A stretch of 41,737 nt of DNA from CAYQMF01 sp964418595 (GTDB lineage: Bacteria; Planctomycetota; UBA1135; UBA2386), in the NCBI GenBank assembly GCA_964418595.1, contig CAYQMF010000049.1, forward strand, positions 1 through 41,737, read 5' to 3'. A program made the position numbers and the translations under genes. Shown here in pieces: positions 18,502 through 26,884 of this stretch (the stretch's first letter is position 1; each line of letters starts with the position of its first letter). The notes under the pieces were generated by a model. That model searched no databases, was not told the DNA's origin, and saw only the letters and a program-made list of their open reading frames with translations.

Positions 18502-19137
18502 ATGCGCGCACAGCTCGATCGGACGGAGCAGCGAATCCTCGGCGTGCTGGTCGAGAAGGAGCTGTCGGTCCCGGAGACCTACCCCCTCACGCTCAACTCC
18601 CTCGTCGCCGGCTGCAACCAGAAGAGCAACCGCGATCCGATCACGGAGCTCGAGGAGTTCGAGGTCCAGGGCGCACTCACCAGCCTCTGCCTCAAGGACT
18701 GGGCGGCCCGCCGCGAAGGCAGCCGTGCCACGAAGTTCATCCATCACATCGAGGCTCAGCTCGGCGTCGATCAGGCGCAGAAGGCGGTGCTCGCCGAACT
18801 GCTCGTGCGCGGACCACAGACGCCGATGGAGTTGAAGACCCGCGTCGCGCGCATGGGTGTGCATCGGGATGCGGCCGCCATCGAGACCCTGCTGCATGCC
18901 ATGGCCGGCGCGTCCGGCGGCGGGCTGGTCGAGCTCCTGCCCCGGGGACCCCGCGAGCGCGACGGGCGCTGGCGGCACCTGCTCGGGCCGAGCGCCGTGG
19001 AACCATCGGAAGCTGGCACGAGCGAGCCCGCCCCGTCGGCGCCGAGGGCCGCGCCCCCCGACCAAGACCGCCTCGACCGGCTTGAGGCGCGCATCGCCGA
19101 GCTGGAGCGCCGGCTCGACGCGCTCACGGGAAACTGA
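18502..19137 (+). CDS. yceH: YceH family protein (DUF480)
   Basis: 211 residues. Two winged-helix repeats typical of DUF480: LDRTEQRILGVLVEKELSVP with ETYPLTLNSLVAGCNQKSNR at residues 5-43, and a second unit around AVLAELLVRGPQTPMELKTR near 97-117. LLPRGPRERDGRWRHLL closes the conserved part. The tail (about 165-211) is Pro/Ala-rich and ends in a short coiled coil (LDRLEARIAELERRLDAL). The function is unknown; the winged helices suggest nucleic-acid binding. It has no Shine-Dalgarno and probably a leaderless mRNA. Confidence 0.92.
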   Translation: MRAQLDRTEQRILGVLVEKELSVPETYPLTLNSLVAGCNQKSNRDPITELEEFEVQGALTSLCLKDWAARREGSRATKFIHHIEAQLGVDQAQKAVLAELLVRGPQTPMELKTRVARMGVHRDAAAIETLLHAMAGASGGGLVELLPRGPRERDGRWRHLLGPSAVEPSEAGTSEPAPSAPRAAPPDQDRLDRLEARIAELERRLDALTGN

Positions 19138-19153
19138 GCCCCAGGCGCGGGGC
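19138..19153. terminator. Short hairpin between convergent yceH and radical SAM genes
   Basis: GCCCC, loop AGGCGC, GGGGC directly after the yceH stop. Only a 5-bp stem and no T run, so it is a weak candidate for a bidirectional stop. Confidence 0.25.
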
Positions 19154-19162
19154 TGCAGGGAG

Positions 19163-20491
19163 CTACAGGAAGTAGTCGTTCCGCTCCGCGACGGTCGCCA
19201 GCGCCGCGGGATCGTGGCTGGCCTCGATCAAGCTCTCCAGCCACCAGTTCGTGCCGTTGTACAGGCACGTGACCTCCGCGCAGTTCTTGCTCGCGTCGAA
19301 GGTGTCGAGCAGGTGCGACGTGCGCGCGGCCGTCGCGGCGGCCTTGGCGTCGTCGGCGAAGGCGTCCTTGTCGCCGATCCGGGCGTGCGCCACGCCCCGG
19401 TATGCCGGGCAGTTGTAGAGGCCGAGCGGCGTCAGCACCTGCCGCAGCGCCTGCATGTGGCACATCCTCGGCTGGCTCGTGTAGTCGCGCCAGTTGCCCT
19501 GCACGAGCATGCGCAGGTTCGTGCTCTCCATGACCCGGAAGCCCGGCCGCTCCAGCTTCTTGGCCCGGTCGACCGCGGCGACCATGCGCGCTACCACCGT
19601 CTGCAGTTGTTCCTCCGCCTTGTGCGGGTCCATCACCTCGGAACCCTGGTCCGAGCGCTCGAGGAACGGCTTGAAGGCGATGTAGTCGAACCCCGCGTCG
19701 CGCGCGCGCTCCGCGGCGAGCTCGATCTCGCCGATGTTCTCGATCACCTTCACGTCGTCGCGCGTGCCGCCCTTCCAGGTGATGAGGAACGAGTAGCCGA
19801 GTTCGAGCGCCGGGTTCACCGCCTTGATCTTGCCGATCCAGGCGCAGATCTCGTCGAGGGTGAGGCTCGCCCGCGACGGGTTGTGCATGCGCTGGAACGT
19901 TGCGTTGCTCCCGGAGTCCAGCGACAGCCGGACCCAGTCACCCTTGGTGAAGTACTGCGCCGCCTGCAGCACCCGGTCGTTGCGACTGCCGTTGCTCACC
20001 ACCGCGACCTGCAGGCCGAGTTCCTTGAGGAACTTCACGAAGTCGGGGAAGGTCGGGTAGAGAGTGGGCTCGCCGCCGCCGATCAGGATCACGCTCCGCA
20101 GCCCGTGCGCGGCCATCTTGCGGATCGACGCGCGCAGCTCCTCCTCCTCGTGCTTCTGCGGCTGGTTGAGGATGTCCCAGTCGATGCAGTGGTCGCACTT
20201 GTAGTTGCAGGCCGTGGTCAGGTCGAGGTTGATCGACGCCGGCACCAGCGCGGGCAACGCCGGCATGCGCTCGCCGTTCGCCCGCGCCTTGCGCATCGCG
20301 CGTTGCCACTTGACGTAGTCGACGACCAACGGCCACGTGCCCGGTTGCCGCAGCTTGCCGGTGAAGTCGTGGATCGACTCGGCGCGGCGCGCGGTCTCGC
20401 CGCCGCGCTTTTCACCCGTAGGCGCGCCAGACGTCGCAGAAGAAGCGGGCGCGTTGGCGGATGTCTGCGGCGAGGGCTCTGGCTCGGTCAA
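19163..20491 (-). CDS. Radical SAM protein with SPASM-like C-terminal cysteines
   Basis: 442 residues. The radical SAM cluster motif is CNYKCDHC (Cys95, 99, 102), followed by the SAM-binding IGGGEPTLYPTF near residue 137 and SLDSGSNATFQRMHN. Downstream cysteines (MCHMQ, YNCPAYRG, NCAEVTCLY) resemble a SPASM or twitch-type auxiliary Fe-S domain. Such proteins act in peptide maturation, anaerobic sulfatase activation or carbohydrate/cofactor chemistry; the substrate here is not known. Start: TTG 20491 with CAGGAG 7 nt upstream is the only well-supported start, and it lies 80 nt inside the Gfo/Idh gene; no ATG or GTG appears before residue 66. The first 40 residues are Ser/Pro/Ala-rich and disordered. 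Operon with the oxidoreductase implies a joint pathway. Confidence 0.88.
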   Translation of the reverse strand: MTEPEPSPQTSANAPASSATSGAPTGEKRGGETARRAESIHDFTGKLRQPGTWPLVVDYVKWQRAMRKARANGERMPALPALVPASINLDLTTACNYKCDHCIDWDILNQPQKHEEEELRASIRKMAAHGLRSVILIGGGEPTLYPTFPDFVKFLKELGLQVAVVSNGSRNDRVLQAAQYFTKGDWVRLSLDSGSNATFQRMHNPSRASLTLDEICAWIGKIKAVNPALELGYSFLITWKGGTRDDVKVIENIGEIELAAERARDAGFDYIAFKPFLERSDQGSEVMDPHKAEEQLQTVVARMVAAVDRAKKLERPGFRVMESTNLRMLVQGNWRDYTSQPRMCHMQALRQVLTPLGLYNCPAYRGVAHARIGDKDAFADDAKAAATAARTSHLLDTFDASKNCAEVTCLYNGTNWWLESLIEASHDPAALATVAERNDYFL

Positions 20492-21383
20492 CTTCGGGCT
20501 CCTGGATGAGTTGGGCGAAACTGTACACGAGCGCTGCCTGCGGATCACCGGCGCTCTCGCGCGAAGATGCGGTGCGGAACAGCCATTGGTAGCGGGGCAG
20601 TTCGATCTCACGGTCGACGCGGCGACCGTCGAACGCGAGCCACGCCGGTCGGGGCTGGGTCGCGTGGCGCACGAGTTCCAACCGACAGGCCAGCGGTGGG
20701 CCCGCCCCCCGCAGGGCGAACGACAAGGTGAGTGCCGTGGCCACGGGGTCGCGCGTGGAGAAGTGGACATCCTCGAGGCGGCCTTCGTGCAACGCCGGGC
20801 GGAGCGCGGGCAGCACGCTGAGGAAGTGCGACAGCGACTCCGCGACCATGTTCCACCCCTCCGCCAGCGGCGCGAGGTGCATCGCGAACGTCGCGATCCC
20901 GTCGAGCGCGCTGGCACCGAGCAGCGCGCGCACGGTCGGCAGCACGTAGGGCCACTGGCAGTTCTCGACGAGCAGCAGATCGCGCGCCGCGAAGCGCGCC
21001 ACGATCGCCTCGATGGCCGACAGGTCACCGGGAGAGCCGAGCGGCTTCTCGCACAGGGTCGGCAGACCCGCGTCGACCGCGAGCGACAGCGCCGCGAGGT
21101 GTGCCTCGATGGGCGAGGCGATCACCAGGGCATCGAGATCGCGCCGGCCGACCAGTTCGTCGACGCTGAGGCAAGCGTGGACGGGATGGCGCAGGTCGTC
21201 GGCGAGGGCGCGTGCCGCCGCCTGCGTCGAGGTCGGGGTCCGCCCCGCGACGGCGACGACGTGCGCGCCGGCCGCGTGCAGATGGCGGGCAAGGAACGGC
21301 CCGAGTCCATTCCTCGTTCGCCCCGGTCCCACCAGACCGATGCGCAGATTCTTTCGTTCGCGATGCATGCGACCCGCACCCAC
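20412..21383 (-). CDS. Gfo/Idh/MocA family oxidoreductase
   Basis: 323 residues, NAD(P)-dependent sugar-type oxidoreductase. Rossmann opening LRIGLVGPGRTRNGLGP, ALVIASPIEAHLAALSLAVD, and the family signature LCEKPLGSPGDL. The C-terminal alpha/beta domain has GWNMVAESLSHFLSVLPAL near residue 190. The glycine pattern GPGRTRNGLG departs from the usual GxGxxG. Two starts are possible: GTG 21383, exactly 21 bp from the divergent start at 21405, or ATG 21368 five codons later. The first is kept because the same 21-bp spacing occurs at 18481-18501. Its last 80 nt encode the start of the radical SAM gene in another frame. Substrate unknown. Confidence 0.85.
   Translation of the reverse strand: MGAGRMHRERKNLRIGLVGPGRTRNGLGPFLARHLHAAGAHVVAVAGRTPTSTQAAARALADDLRHPVHACLSVDELVGRRDLDALVIASPIEAHLAALSLAVDAGLPTLCEKPLGSPGDLSAIEAIVARFAARDLLLVENCQWPYVLPTVRALLGASALDGIATFAMHLAPLAEGWNMVAESLSHFLSVLPALRPALHEGRLEDVHFSTRDPVATALTLSFALRGAGPPLACRLELVRHATQPRPAWLAFDGRRVDREIELPRYQWLFRTASSRESAGDPQAALVYSFAQLIQEPEVDRARALAADIRQRARFFCDVWRAYG
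20499..20504 (-). promoter_or_regulatory. Ribosome binding site inside the Gfo/Idh gene deciding the TTG start
   Basis: CAGGAG lies 7 nt before TTG 20491. It is located within the upstream gene's coding sequence and supports the long overlap between the two genes. Confidence 0.55.
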
Positions 21384-21404
21384 GGCGCGCTACGTTGCGC
21401 CGCC
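21384..21404. promoter_or_regulatory. Second 21-bp divergent promoter of the same layout
   Basis: Between GTG 21383 (minus) and ATG 21405 (plus). TACGTT at 21391-21396 is 8 nt before the ATG. On the minus strand CAACGT at 21397-21392, which keeps the key A2 and T6 bases of a -10, is 8 nt before the GTG. Geometry is identical to 18481-18501. Confidence 0.45.
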
Positions 21405-23336
21405 ATGATCCGCGCTCTCGCGCTGATGTCCACGCTCTTGACCGCCGTCCCGCCGGCGCAGGAGGGGTCGCCACGGCTCAGCACCGACCGCCCGGTGCGG
21501 GTGACGCTGCCGATGCCGGTGGAGGACGACGCGTTCCAGTTCGCGGTCGTGGGCGATCGCACCAGCGGTCCGCCGGAGGGTGTCCAGGTCCTCGCCCAGG
21601 CCGTGCGCGAACTCAATCTCGTGGGCCCCGACCTCGTGCTCACCGTCGGCGACCTGATCCAGGGCTACACGCCCACACCGGCCTGGATGGCGCAGATGCG
21701 CGAGTACCGCGCCACCATGGCCGAGCTGCGCATGCCGTGGTTCCCGGTGGCGGGCAACCACGACACGTATTGGGGCAACCACCCCGACCGTCCGCGCAAC
21801 GAGCACGACGACGAGTACGAGGCGCACTTCGGCCCCCTGTGGTACGCGTTCTCCCACAAGGACTGCTGGTTCGTCGTGCTCTACTCCGACGAGGGCGACC
21901 AGGAGACCGGCAGGAAGAGCTTCCAGGCGGGCCCCGGCCAGCAGATGAGCGCGGCACAGCGGCGCTGGCTCGAAGCGACCCTGCGGCGCGCCGCCGCCGC
22001 CCGGCACGTGTTCGTGTTCCTCCACCATCCGCGCTGGATCACCGCGCGCTACGGCGACACCTGGCGCGACGTGCACGCGCTCCTCGCCAAGGCCGGCAAC
22101 GTGTCGGCGGTCTTCGCCGGCCACATCCACCGCCAGCACTACGAGGGCCCGCGCGACGGCATCGAGTACTTCACGCTGGCGACGACCGGCGGTTCGCTCG
22201 ACCGCCCCCTGCCGGTGGCCGGATTCCTCCACCACTTCCTCCTGGTCACCGTGCGCGACGATCGGATCGCGGTGGCGTCGATCCCCGTGGGCAGCGTCGC
22301 CGATCCGCGGCACATGACGGAGACGCTAGCGCAGACGCTCGCCGACCTGCACGCGCGCCCGCGGAGCCGTGTCCGCGCGCCGCTGGTCCTCGACGCGCGC
22401 ATGGAGGCCGAAGGCAAGATCGAGGTCGAGGTCGAGAACCCCACCACCGACCCGCTCGACGTGGACGTGAGTCCGAACGATCGCGACGGCACGTTCGTGT
22501 TCACGCCCGACCACAGCCACCAGCGCGTTGCGGCCGGTGCGACGGCGGTGTTCACCTTCCGCGCCGGGCGCGCGGCGCACGTGCAAGATCCGTGGTTCAC
22601 GGTGCCGACGCTCCGCATCGCACGCGAACTGCTCGCCAGCGAGACCCGCTACCGCCTCCCGGACGCCGAGATCGACCTGCCCCTCGTGGCCACCGCGCTC
22701 CCCGAGCCGGCGCCGGTCGCGCCAGGCGGCGTTCTCCACCTCGGCAGCCAGGGCTGCCTGCGCATCGACGACGCGTCGCTCGCGCTGCCCGACGGGCCGT
22801 TCACGGTGGAGGCGTGGGTGCAGGCCGCCGACTACACGGGCCGGCGCGGCCTGCTCAACAAGACGCAGAGCTCGGACTTCGGGCTCTTCGTGTCGGACGG
22901 CAAGCCGACCTTCCTCGTGCACCTCGGCCTCACCTACGTCAGTGTGGCGGCGGACACGGCCTGCCTGCGCTCCGGCGCGTGGCACCACGTGGCCGGGGTC
23001 TACGACGGCGCGGAGGTGCGGCTGTACGTCGACGGAATCCCGCGCGGGCGCGCCCCCGCCAAGGGCGCGCGCACGCGCAAGCCGCTGCCCCTGCTGGCCG
23101 GCGCCGATCCGCGCGCCGATGGTGCGCCGGAGTCCTTCCTGCGCGGACGCATCCGCGACGTCCGCATTTCGACGACGGCGCGCTACGCGGATGGGTTCGT
23201 GCCCGGCCCGTATCCCGACACTGACGCCCACACGCATCTCCTGTGGCGATGCGACACCGACGCCGGGCCCTGGGTGCGCGACGTGTCCGGGCACGGCCGC
23301 CATGCCCTGCGCGTCGGTGGCGCCACCTGCCGCTGA
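21405..23336 (+). CDS. Secreted metallophosphoesterase with C-terminal LamG domain
   Basis: 643 residues. Signal peptide at 1-21 (IRALALMSTLLTAVPPAQE). A calcineurin-like phosphoesterase domain covers about 35-300: VVGDRT, LTVGDLIQGY, VAGNHDTYWGN, FLHHPRW and FAGHIHRQHYE supply the Asp, Asn and His metal ligands. A middle beta domain (about 325-430) is followed by a laminin-G/concanavalin-like domain (about 445-643) with FTVEAWVQA, GLLNKTQSSDFGLFV, AWHHVAGVYDGAEVRLYVDG and RIRDVRISTTARY. The combination points to a secreted phosphohydrolase bound to a carbohydrate or surface ligand. ATG 21405 is chosen because it yields the signal peptide and follows a -10-like TACGTT at 8 nt. The frame is open for over 1 kb upstream, antisense to the oxidoreductase. 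Confidence 0.9.
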   Translation: MIRALALMSTLLTAVPPAQEGSPRLSTDRPVRVTLPMPVEDDAFQFAVVGDRTSGPPEGVQVLAQAVRELNLVGPDLVLTVGDLIQGYTPTPAWMAQMREYRATMAELRMPWFPVAGNHDTYWGNHPDRPRNEHDDEYEAHFGPLWYAFSHKDCWFVVLYSDEGDQETGRKSFQAGPGQQMSAAQRRWLEATLRRAAAARHVFVFLHHPRWITARYGDTWRDVHALLAKAGNVSAVFAGHIHRQHYEGPRDGIEYFTLATTGGSLDRPLPVAGFLHHFLLVTVRDDRIAVASIPVGSVADPRHMTETLAQTLADLHARPRSRVRAPLVLDARMEAEGKIEVEVENPTTDPLDVDVSPNDRDGTFVFTPDHSHQRVAAGATAVFTFRAGRAAHVQDPWFTVPTLRIARELLASETRYRLPDAEIDLPLVATALPEPAPVAPGGVLHLGSQGCLRIDDASLALPDGPFTVEAWVQAADYTGRRGLLNKTQSSDFGLFVSDGKPTFLVHLGLTYVSVAADTACLRSGAWHHVAGVYDGAEVRLYVDGIPRGRAPAKGARTRKPLPLLAGADPRADGAPESFLRGRIRDVRISTTARYADGFVPGPYPDTDAHTHLLWRCDTDAGPWVRDVSGHGRHALRVGGATCR

Positions 23337-23362
23337 ACCCCGTCCCCCCAAACGACGAGCGC

Positions 23363-24187
23363 ATGCCTTCGAAGAAGTCCGGGACCAAGGTCCCTCTCAC
23401 CGCCAGGACGGCGGACAAATTCGTTCTCTATCGTGAGTCCGTCCAGGCGCCCGAGGCCGACACCGCGTTCTTCGCGCGCCTGTTCCGCAAGGAGGCGGGA
23501 CGCCACGCCCGCAGCTTCCGCGAGGACTTCTGCGGCACAGCGGGGCTGTCGTGCCACTGGGTCCGCCGCCACCGCGAGAACACCGCGATCGGCGTCGATC
23601 TCGACGCGCCGACGCTGGCATGGGGTCGCAAGCACCACGTCGCGACCCTGCTCGACGCCGAGCAACGCGAGCGGCTCACGCTGCGGCGGGCCAACGTCCT
23701 CGCCGTGCGTCGGCCTCGAGTCGACATCCTCTGCGCGATGAACTTCAGCTACTGCGTGTTCAAGACGCGTGCGGCCCTGCAGCGCTACTTCGCCAACTGC
23801 CGGCGTTCGCTCGTCGCCGACGGCATGCTGTGCATCGACCTGTGGGGCGGCAGCGCGACGCAGAACGAACAGACCGACCGGCGGCGCTGCCGCGGCTTCA
23901 CCTACCTCTGGGAGCAGGCGCGGTTCGACCCGCTCAGCTACCACACCACCTGCAGGATCCACTTCGAGTTCCCCGACGGCAGCCGGATGCGCAACGCGTT
24001 TCACTACGACTGGCGCCTGTGGACCGCGCCGGAGCTGCGGGAGCTGGTGACGGCGGCGGGCTTCCGGAAGGTGCACTTCCTGTGGGAGGGCACCACACCC
24101 GCCGGCGCCGGCAACGGCGTGTACCGCCGCGTGGAGCGTGGCCAGGCCGACCGCTCGTGGATCGCGTACCTGGTCGCGCGCCCCTGA
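23363..24187 (+). CDS. Class I SAM-dependent methyltransferase
   Basis: 274 residues. Motif I EDFCGTAGLSCHWVRR near residue 53 in place of the usual GxGxG, acidic end of strand 2 in AIGVDLDAPTLAWGRKH, motif IV-like DILCAMNFSYCVFKTR, then GMLCIDLWGGSA. FHYDWRLWTAPELREL and GFRKVHFLWEGT close the fold. This FCG-type motif I is shared with a family of uncharacterised methyltransferases. Substrate unknown. The gene starts 26 nt after the phosphoesterase gene and may be co-transcribed with it; no ribosome site is evident at ATG 23363. Confidence 0.85.
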   Translation: MPSKKSGTKVPLTARTADKFVLYRESVQAPEADTAFFARLFRKEAGRHARSFREDFCGTAGLSCHWVRRHRENTAIGVDLDAPTLAWGRKHHVATLLDAEQRERLTLRRANVLAVRRPRVDILCAMNFSYCVFKTRAALQRYFANCRRSLVADGMLCIDLWGGSATQNEQTDRRRCRGFTYLWEQARFDPLSYHTTCRIHFEFPDGSRMRNAFHYDWRLWTAPELRELVTAAGFRKVHFLWEGTTPAGAGNGVYRRVERGQADRSWIAYLVARP

Positions 24188-24241
24188 AATACCGGGCCGC
24201 CGACCGGCGTGTGGATACCTTTCCGCTGCCCTGACCCCGTC

Positions 24242-25324
24242 ATGCCCATGAAGAGGATCGTCCTGCTCGGCGCCGGCAAGATCGGCCGGATGGTCGCCCA
24301 TCTGCTCGGCAACTGCGGCGACTACGCCCTGCGCGTCGGTGATTCCGCCGCGGATGCGGTCACCCGCCTCACCGAGGCGGTACCCAACACGGAGGGTGGC
24401 GCGATCGACTTCACGAGCGAGAAGGACCTCGACGCGGTCATGAAGGGGGCGACAGCGGTCATCTCCTGTGCACCGTTCCACTGCAACCCCACCATTGCCG
24501 CCCGCGCGAAGGCCAACGGCCTGCACTACCTCGACCTCACGGAGGACGTCGAGGTCACGCGCGAGGTGACGGAGCTGGCCAGGGACGCCAAGACCGCGTT
24601 CATCCCGCAGTGCGGACTGGCGCCGGGGTTCATCACGATCACGGCCGTCCATCTCATCCGCGACATGACGGAGGTCAGCGACCTCCGCATGCGCGTCGGC
24701 GCGCTGCCGCGCTACCCGTCGAACATGCTGAAGTACAACCTCACCTGGAGCACGGAGGGACTCATCAACGAGTACTGCCAGCCCTGCGAGGTGATCAGCA
24801 ACGGGGAACTCGCGACCGTCAAGCCGCTCGAAGGCCTCGAGGAGATCGCCCTCGATGGCATCGAGTACGAGGCGTTCAACACCTCGGGTGGCCTCGGCAC
24901 GCTCGCGCAGACGCTGCTCGGCAAGGTGCGCAACGTCGACTACAAGTCGCTCCGCTATCCGGGCCACAACTACCTCATGCGGTTCCTGATGGCCGACCTG
25001 CAGATGCGCGACAACCCGGACATGCTCGCCCGCATCTTCGAGCGCTGCCTGCCCACGACCTTCCAGGATCAGGTGGTGATCTTCGTCTCGGCCACCGGGA
25101 TGTACCGCGGTCGGCTCACGGAGCGCACCTACGCGCGCACGGTGCTGCATCAGGTGATCGACGGCCACAACTGGAGCGGCATCCAGATCACCACCGCCGC
25201 TGGCGTGTGCGGCGTGCTCGACCTGCTGATGAGTGGCCGGCTGCCGACGGCGGGGTTCGTCCGTCAGGAGCAGGTCGACTACCGCGAGTTCATCGCCAAC
25301 CGCTTCGGCAGGTACTACGCCTGA
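24242..25324 (+). CDS. Saccharopine dehydrogenase-like protein
   Basis: 360 residues. N-terminal Rossmann domain RIVLLGAGKIGRMVAHLL, with AVISCAPFHCNPTIAARAK and LDLTEDVEVTREV at the cofactor cleft; then IPQCGLAPGFITITAVHLI and the catalytic-domain stretch SNMLKYNLTWSTEGLINEY. Known relatives are saccharopine dehydrogenase, lysine 6-dehydrogenase and carboxynorspermidine synthase; the size fits the lysine 6-dehydrogenase/LYS9-like branch but the substrate is not determined. Start ATG 24242 is taken because the Rossmann strand begins two residues later; ATG 24248 is equally possible. TACCTT at 24216-24221 may be the -10 of its own promoter. It converges with the cytochrome gene 34 nt downstream. 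Confidence 0.87.
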   Translation: MPMKRIVLLGAGKIGRMVAHLLGNCGDYALRVGDSAADAVTRLTEAVPNTEGGAIDFTSEKDLDAVMKGATAVISCAPFHCNPTIAARAKANGLHYLDLTEDVEVTREVTELARDAKTAFIPQCGLAPGFITITAVHLIRDMTEVSDLRMRVGALPRYPSNMLKYNLTWSTEGLINEYCQPCEVISNGELATVKPLEGLEEIALDGIEYEAFNTSGGLGTLAQTLLGKVRNVDYKSLRYPGHNYLMRFLMADLQMRDNPDMLARIFERCLPTTFQDQVVIFVSATGMYRGRLTERTYARTVLHQVIDGHNWSGIQITTAAGVCGVLDLLMSGRLPTAGFVRQEQVDYREFIANRFGRYYA

Positions 25325-25358
25325 GCCTTTGGCGGGCACCACGCACCCGCAGGCGCAC

Positions 25359-26792
25359 TCACCGCGGTGGCCACCACTCGCGCATGCGCGCCACCGCCCA
25401 CTCGGCATCCCGGTCGGCATGGCAGTCGTTGCACGCGTTCGGGCTGTTCTCGAGGCCGAGCTGCCGCGACACCGCCGGACGCGGGATGGTGCTGAGATCG
25501 TGCGTGCGCGTGCGCTTCAGGTAGCCGCCGACGTGGTTGTGGATCGACTTCGGCAGGTGGCAGTCGTAGCAGAAGCTGCCCGGCTGACCGGTCCGATGGT
25601 GCGAGTGCGCGGCCGGGTCAGCGGCGAACCGGGGATGGCACTTCAGGCAGTACGCGTCGCTCTGCGGTGACGCCTGCAGCAGGCCGGGGCTCGCCGCCCG
25701 CTTGTTGTCGTGCGGGTCGTGGCAGTCGTAGCAGCGCACCTCGCCGGCCTGGTAGCAGCGCGACTCGATGAACGACCGGAACAGCGTGCCGATCCCCTTG
25801 GGGCGCCCATCGGCCCAGCACTCGACCGTGAACACGGTCCGCCCCGGCTGCAGGGGGAACTCCTGGAAGTGCGGCGACAGGTCGTTGACCCGTCCTTCGC
25901 GACTGTGGCCCGGCTCGAAGGTCCGATAGATGTCCTGCGTGCCCTGGTCGATGTCCGCCCCGTGGCAACGACCGCAGATGCTCATGTCCTGCCCTTTCGT
26001 GAGCCGCGTCGGCGCCGCGATGTAGGCCACCGGCTCGCCGCGGAGCTTGCTGCGCAGGAAGGCCGCGATGCGGTTTCCGTAGCTCTTCTCGAAGTAGCTC
26101 ACGTGATGGCTGCCCGGACCGTGACACGCCTCGCACCCGATGCCGGTCTCGAGCCACTCGGTCTGCGCCCGCGTGTGCTGTTCGTCCTTCTCGTGGATCT
26201 CGAGATGCGTGGTGTGGCAGCGCGCGCAGAACAGGTTCCACGCCGAGTTCTTCGACTGCATCTGGCCCCACAGGTCGAGCAGGTCGGGTTCCTTCTGTTC
26301 CTGGTAGCTCCAATACGGATAGAACTCGCCGCGCGCCGGGAACCACTGCAGCGGCAGCCGACGGAGCACGCCGCCGGGCTCGCGCGCGAGATACGTCTGC
26401 CGGTACTGGTAGCCGACGACGTACTCGATCTTGAACTCGGCGTACGCCTTCGCGTCGCCGTGCCACAGCGCCATGAAGTACTCGTCGCCGCGGCGATAGC
26501 ACTTCACGGGCTTCTTGTCGTCCTCCGTGCGCTGCGCCGCCACCGGGATCGACCACTCGTGGTCGCGGAAGTCGCCCACCACCGAGGCCTCGGTCGCGGG
26601 TCGCGTCATCCACGCGTGCGGTGAATGCTGCCATTCCTGGCCAACCTGCGTGTGGCACGCCATGCACCGCTGGCTGCCTACGTAGTCCGCGTCGTACAGC
26701 GGCGCGTAGGGCTCGGCCATGTACAGGGACACCGTCGCGACGATCGGGATCGCCAGCGCGGCGACGAGGATGCGGCGCCCACGGCGCTTCAT
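25359..26792 (-). CDS. Membrane-anchored eight-heme c-type cytochrome
   Basis: 477 residues with one N-terminal membrane anchor (ILVAALAIPIVATVSLYMA, about 8-26) and eight CXXCH sites: CMACH near 43, CARCH 188, CEACH 219, CGRCH 272, CYDCH 353, CLKCH 381, CYDCH 407 and CNDCH 452. A non-heme domain of about 140 residues separates hemes 1 and 2. This resembles cytochrome c554-type and related multiheme proteins common in planctomycetes; no known active-site heme motif such as CXXCK is present, so an electron-transfer role is likelier than an identified reductase. Start ATG 26792 gives the basic N-terminus before the anchor. The prenyltransferase-fold gene diverges 92 bp upstream. Confidence 0.92.
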   Translation of the reverse strand: MKRRGRRILVAALAIPIVATVSLYMAEPYAPLYDADYVGSQRCMACHTQVGQEWQHSPHAWMTRPATEASVVGDFRDHEWSIPVAAQRTEDDKKPVKCYRRGDEYFMALWHGDAKAYAEFKIEYVVGYQYRQTYLAREPGGVLRRLPLQWFPARGEFYPYWSYQEQKEPDLLDLWGQMQSKNSAWNLFCARCHTTHLEIHEKDEQHTRAQTEWLETGIGCEACHGPGSHHVSYFEKSYGNRIAAFLRSKLRGEPVAYIAAPTRLTKGQDMSICGRCHGADIDQGTQDIYRTFEPGHSREGRVNDLSPHFQEFPLQPGRTVFTVECWADGRPKGIGTLFRSFIESRCYQAGEVRCYDCHDPHDNKRAASPGLLQASPQSDAYCLKCHPRFAADPAAHSHHRTGQPGSFCYDCHLPKSIHNHVGGYLKRTRTHDLSTIPRPAVSRQLGLENSPNACNDCHADRDAEWAVARMREWWPPR

Positions 26793-26872
26793 GCCGACGG
26801 CATACAAGGCGCGTCCGGTTGCGCAAGCCGGGGCCCGGCAGATCTGCACGCCGGCGCCGCCGCGACCCGGGC

Positions 26873-26878
26873 TAGACT
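26873..26878 (+). promoter_or_regulatory. -10-like element of the squalene-cyclase-fold gene
   Basis: TAGACT followed by 6 nt and ATG 26885; the transcript would begin at or just before the start codon. No ribosome site is present. Confidence 0.45.
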
Positions 26879-26884
26879 GGCACC

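Noticed and set aside
18755..19020. Small open frames antisense to yceH
   Set aside because: No start signal, no domain, and the plus strand encodes a complete DUF480 protein.
20337..21404. Upstream extension of the phosphoesterase frame
   Set aside because: Antisense to the oxidoreductase and radical SAM genes; a signal peptide begins at ATG 21405.
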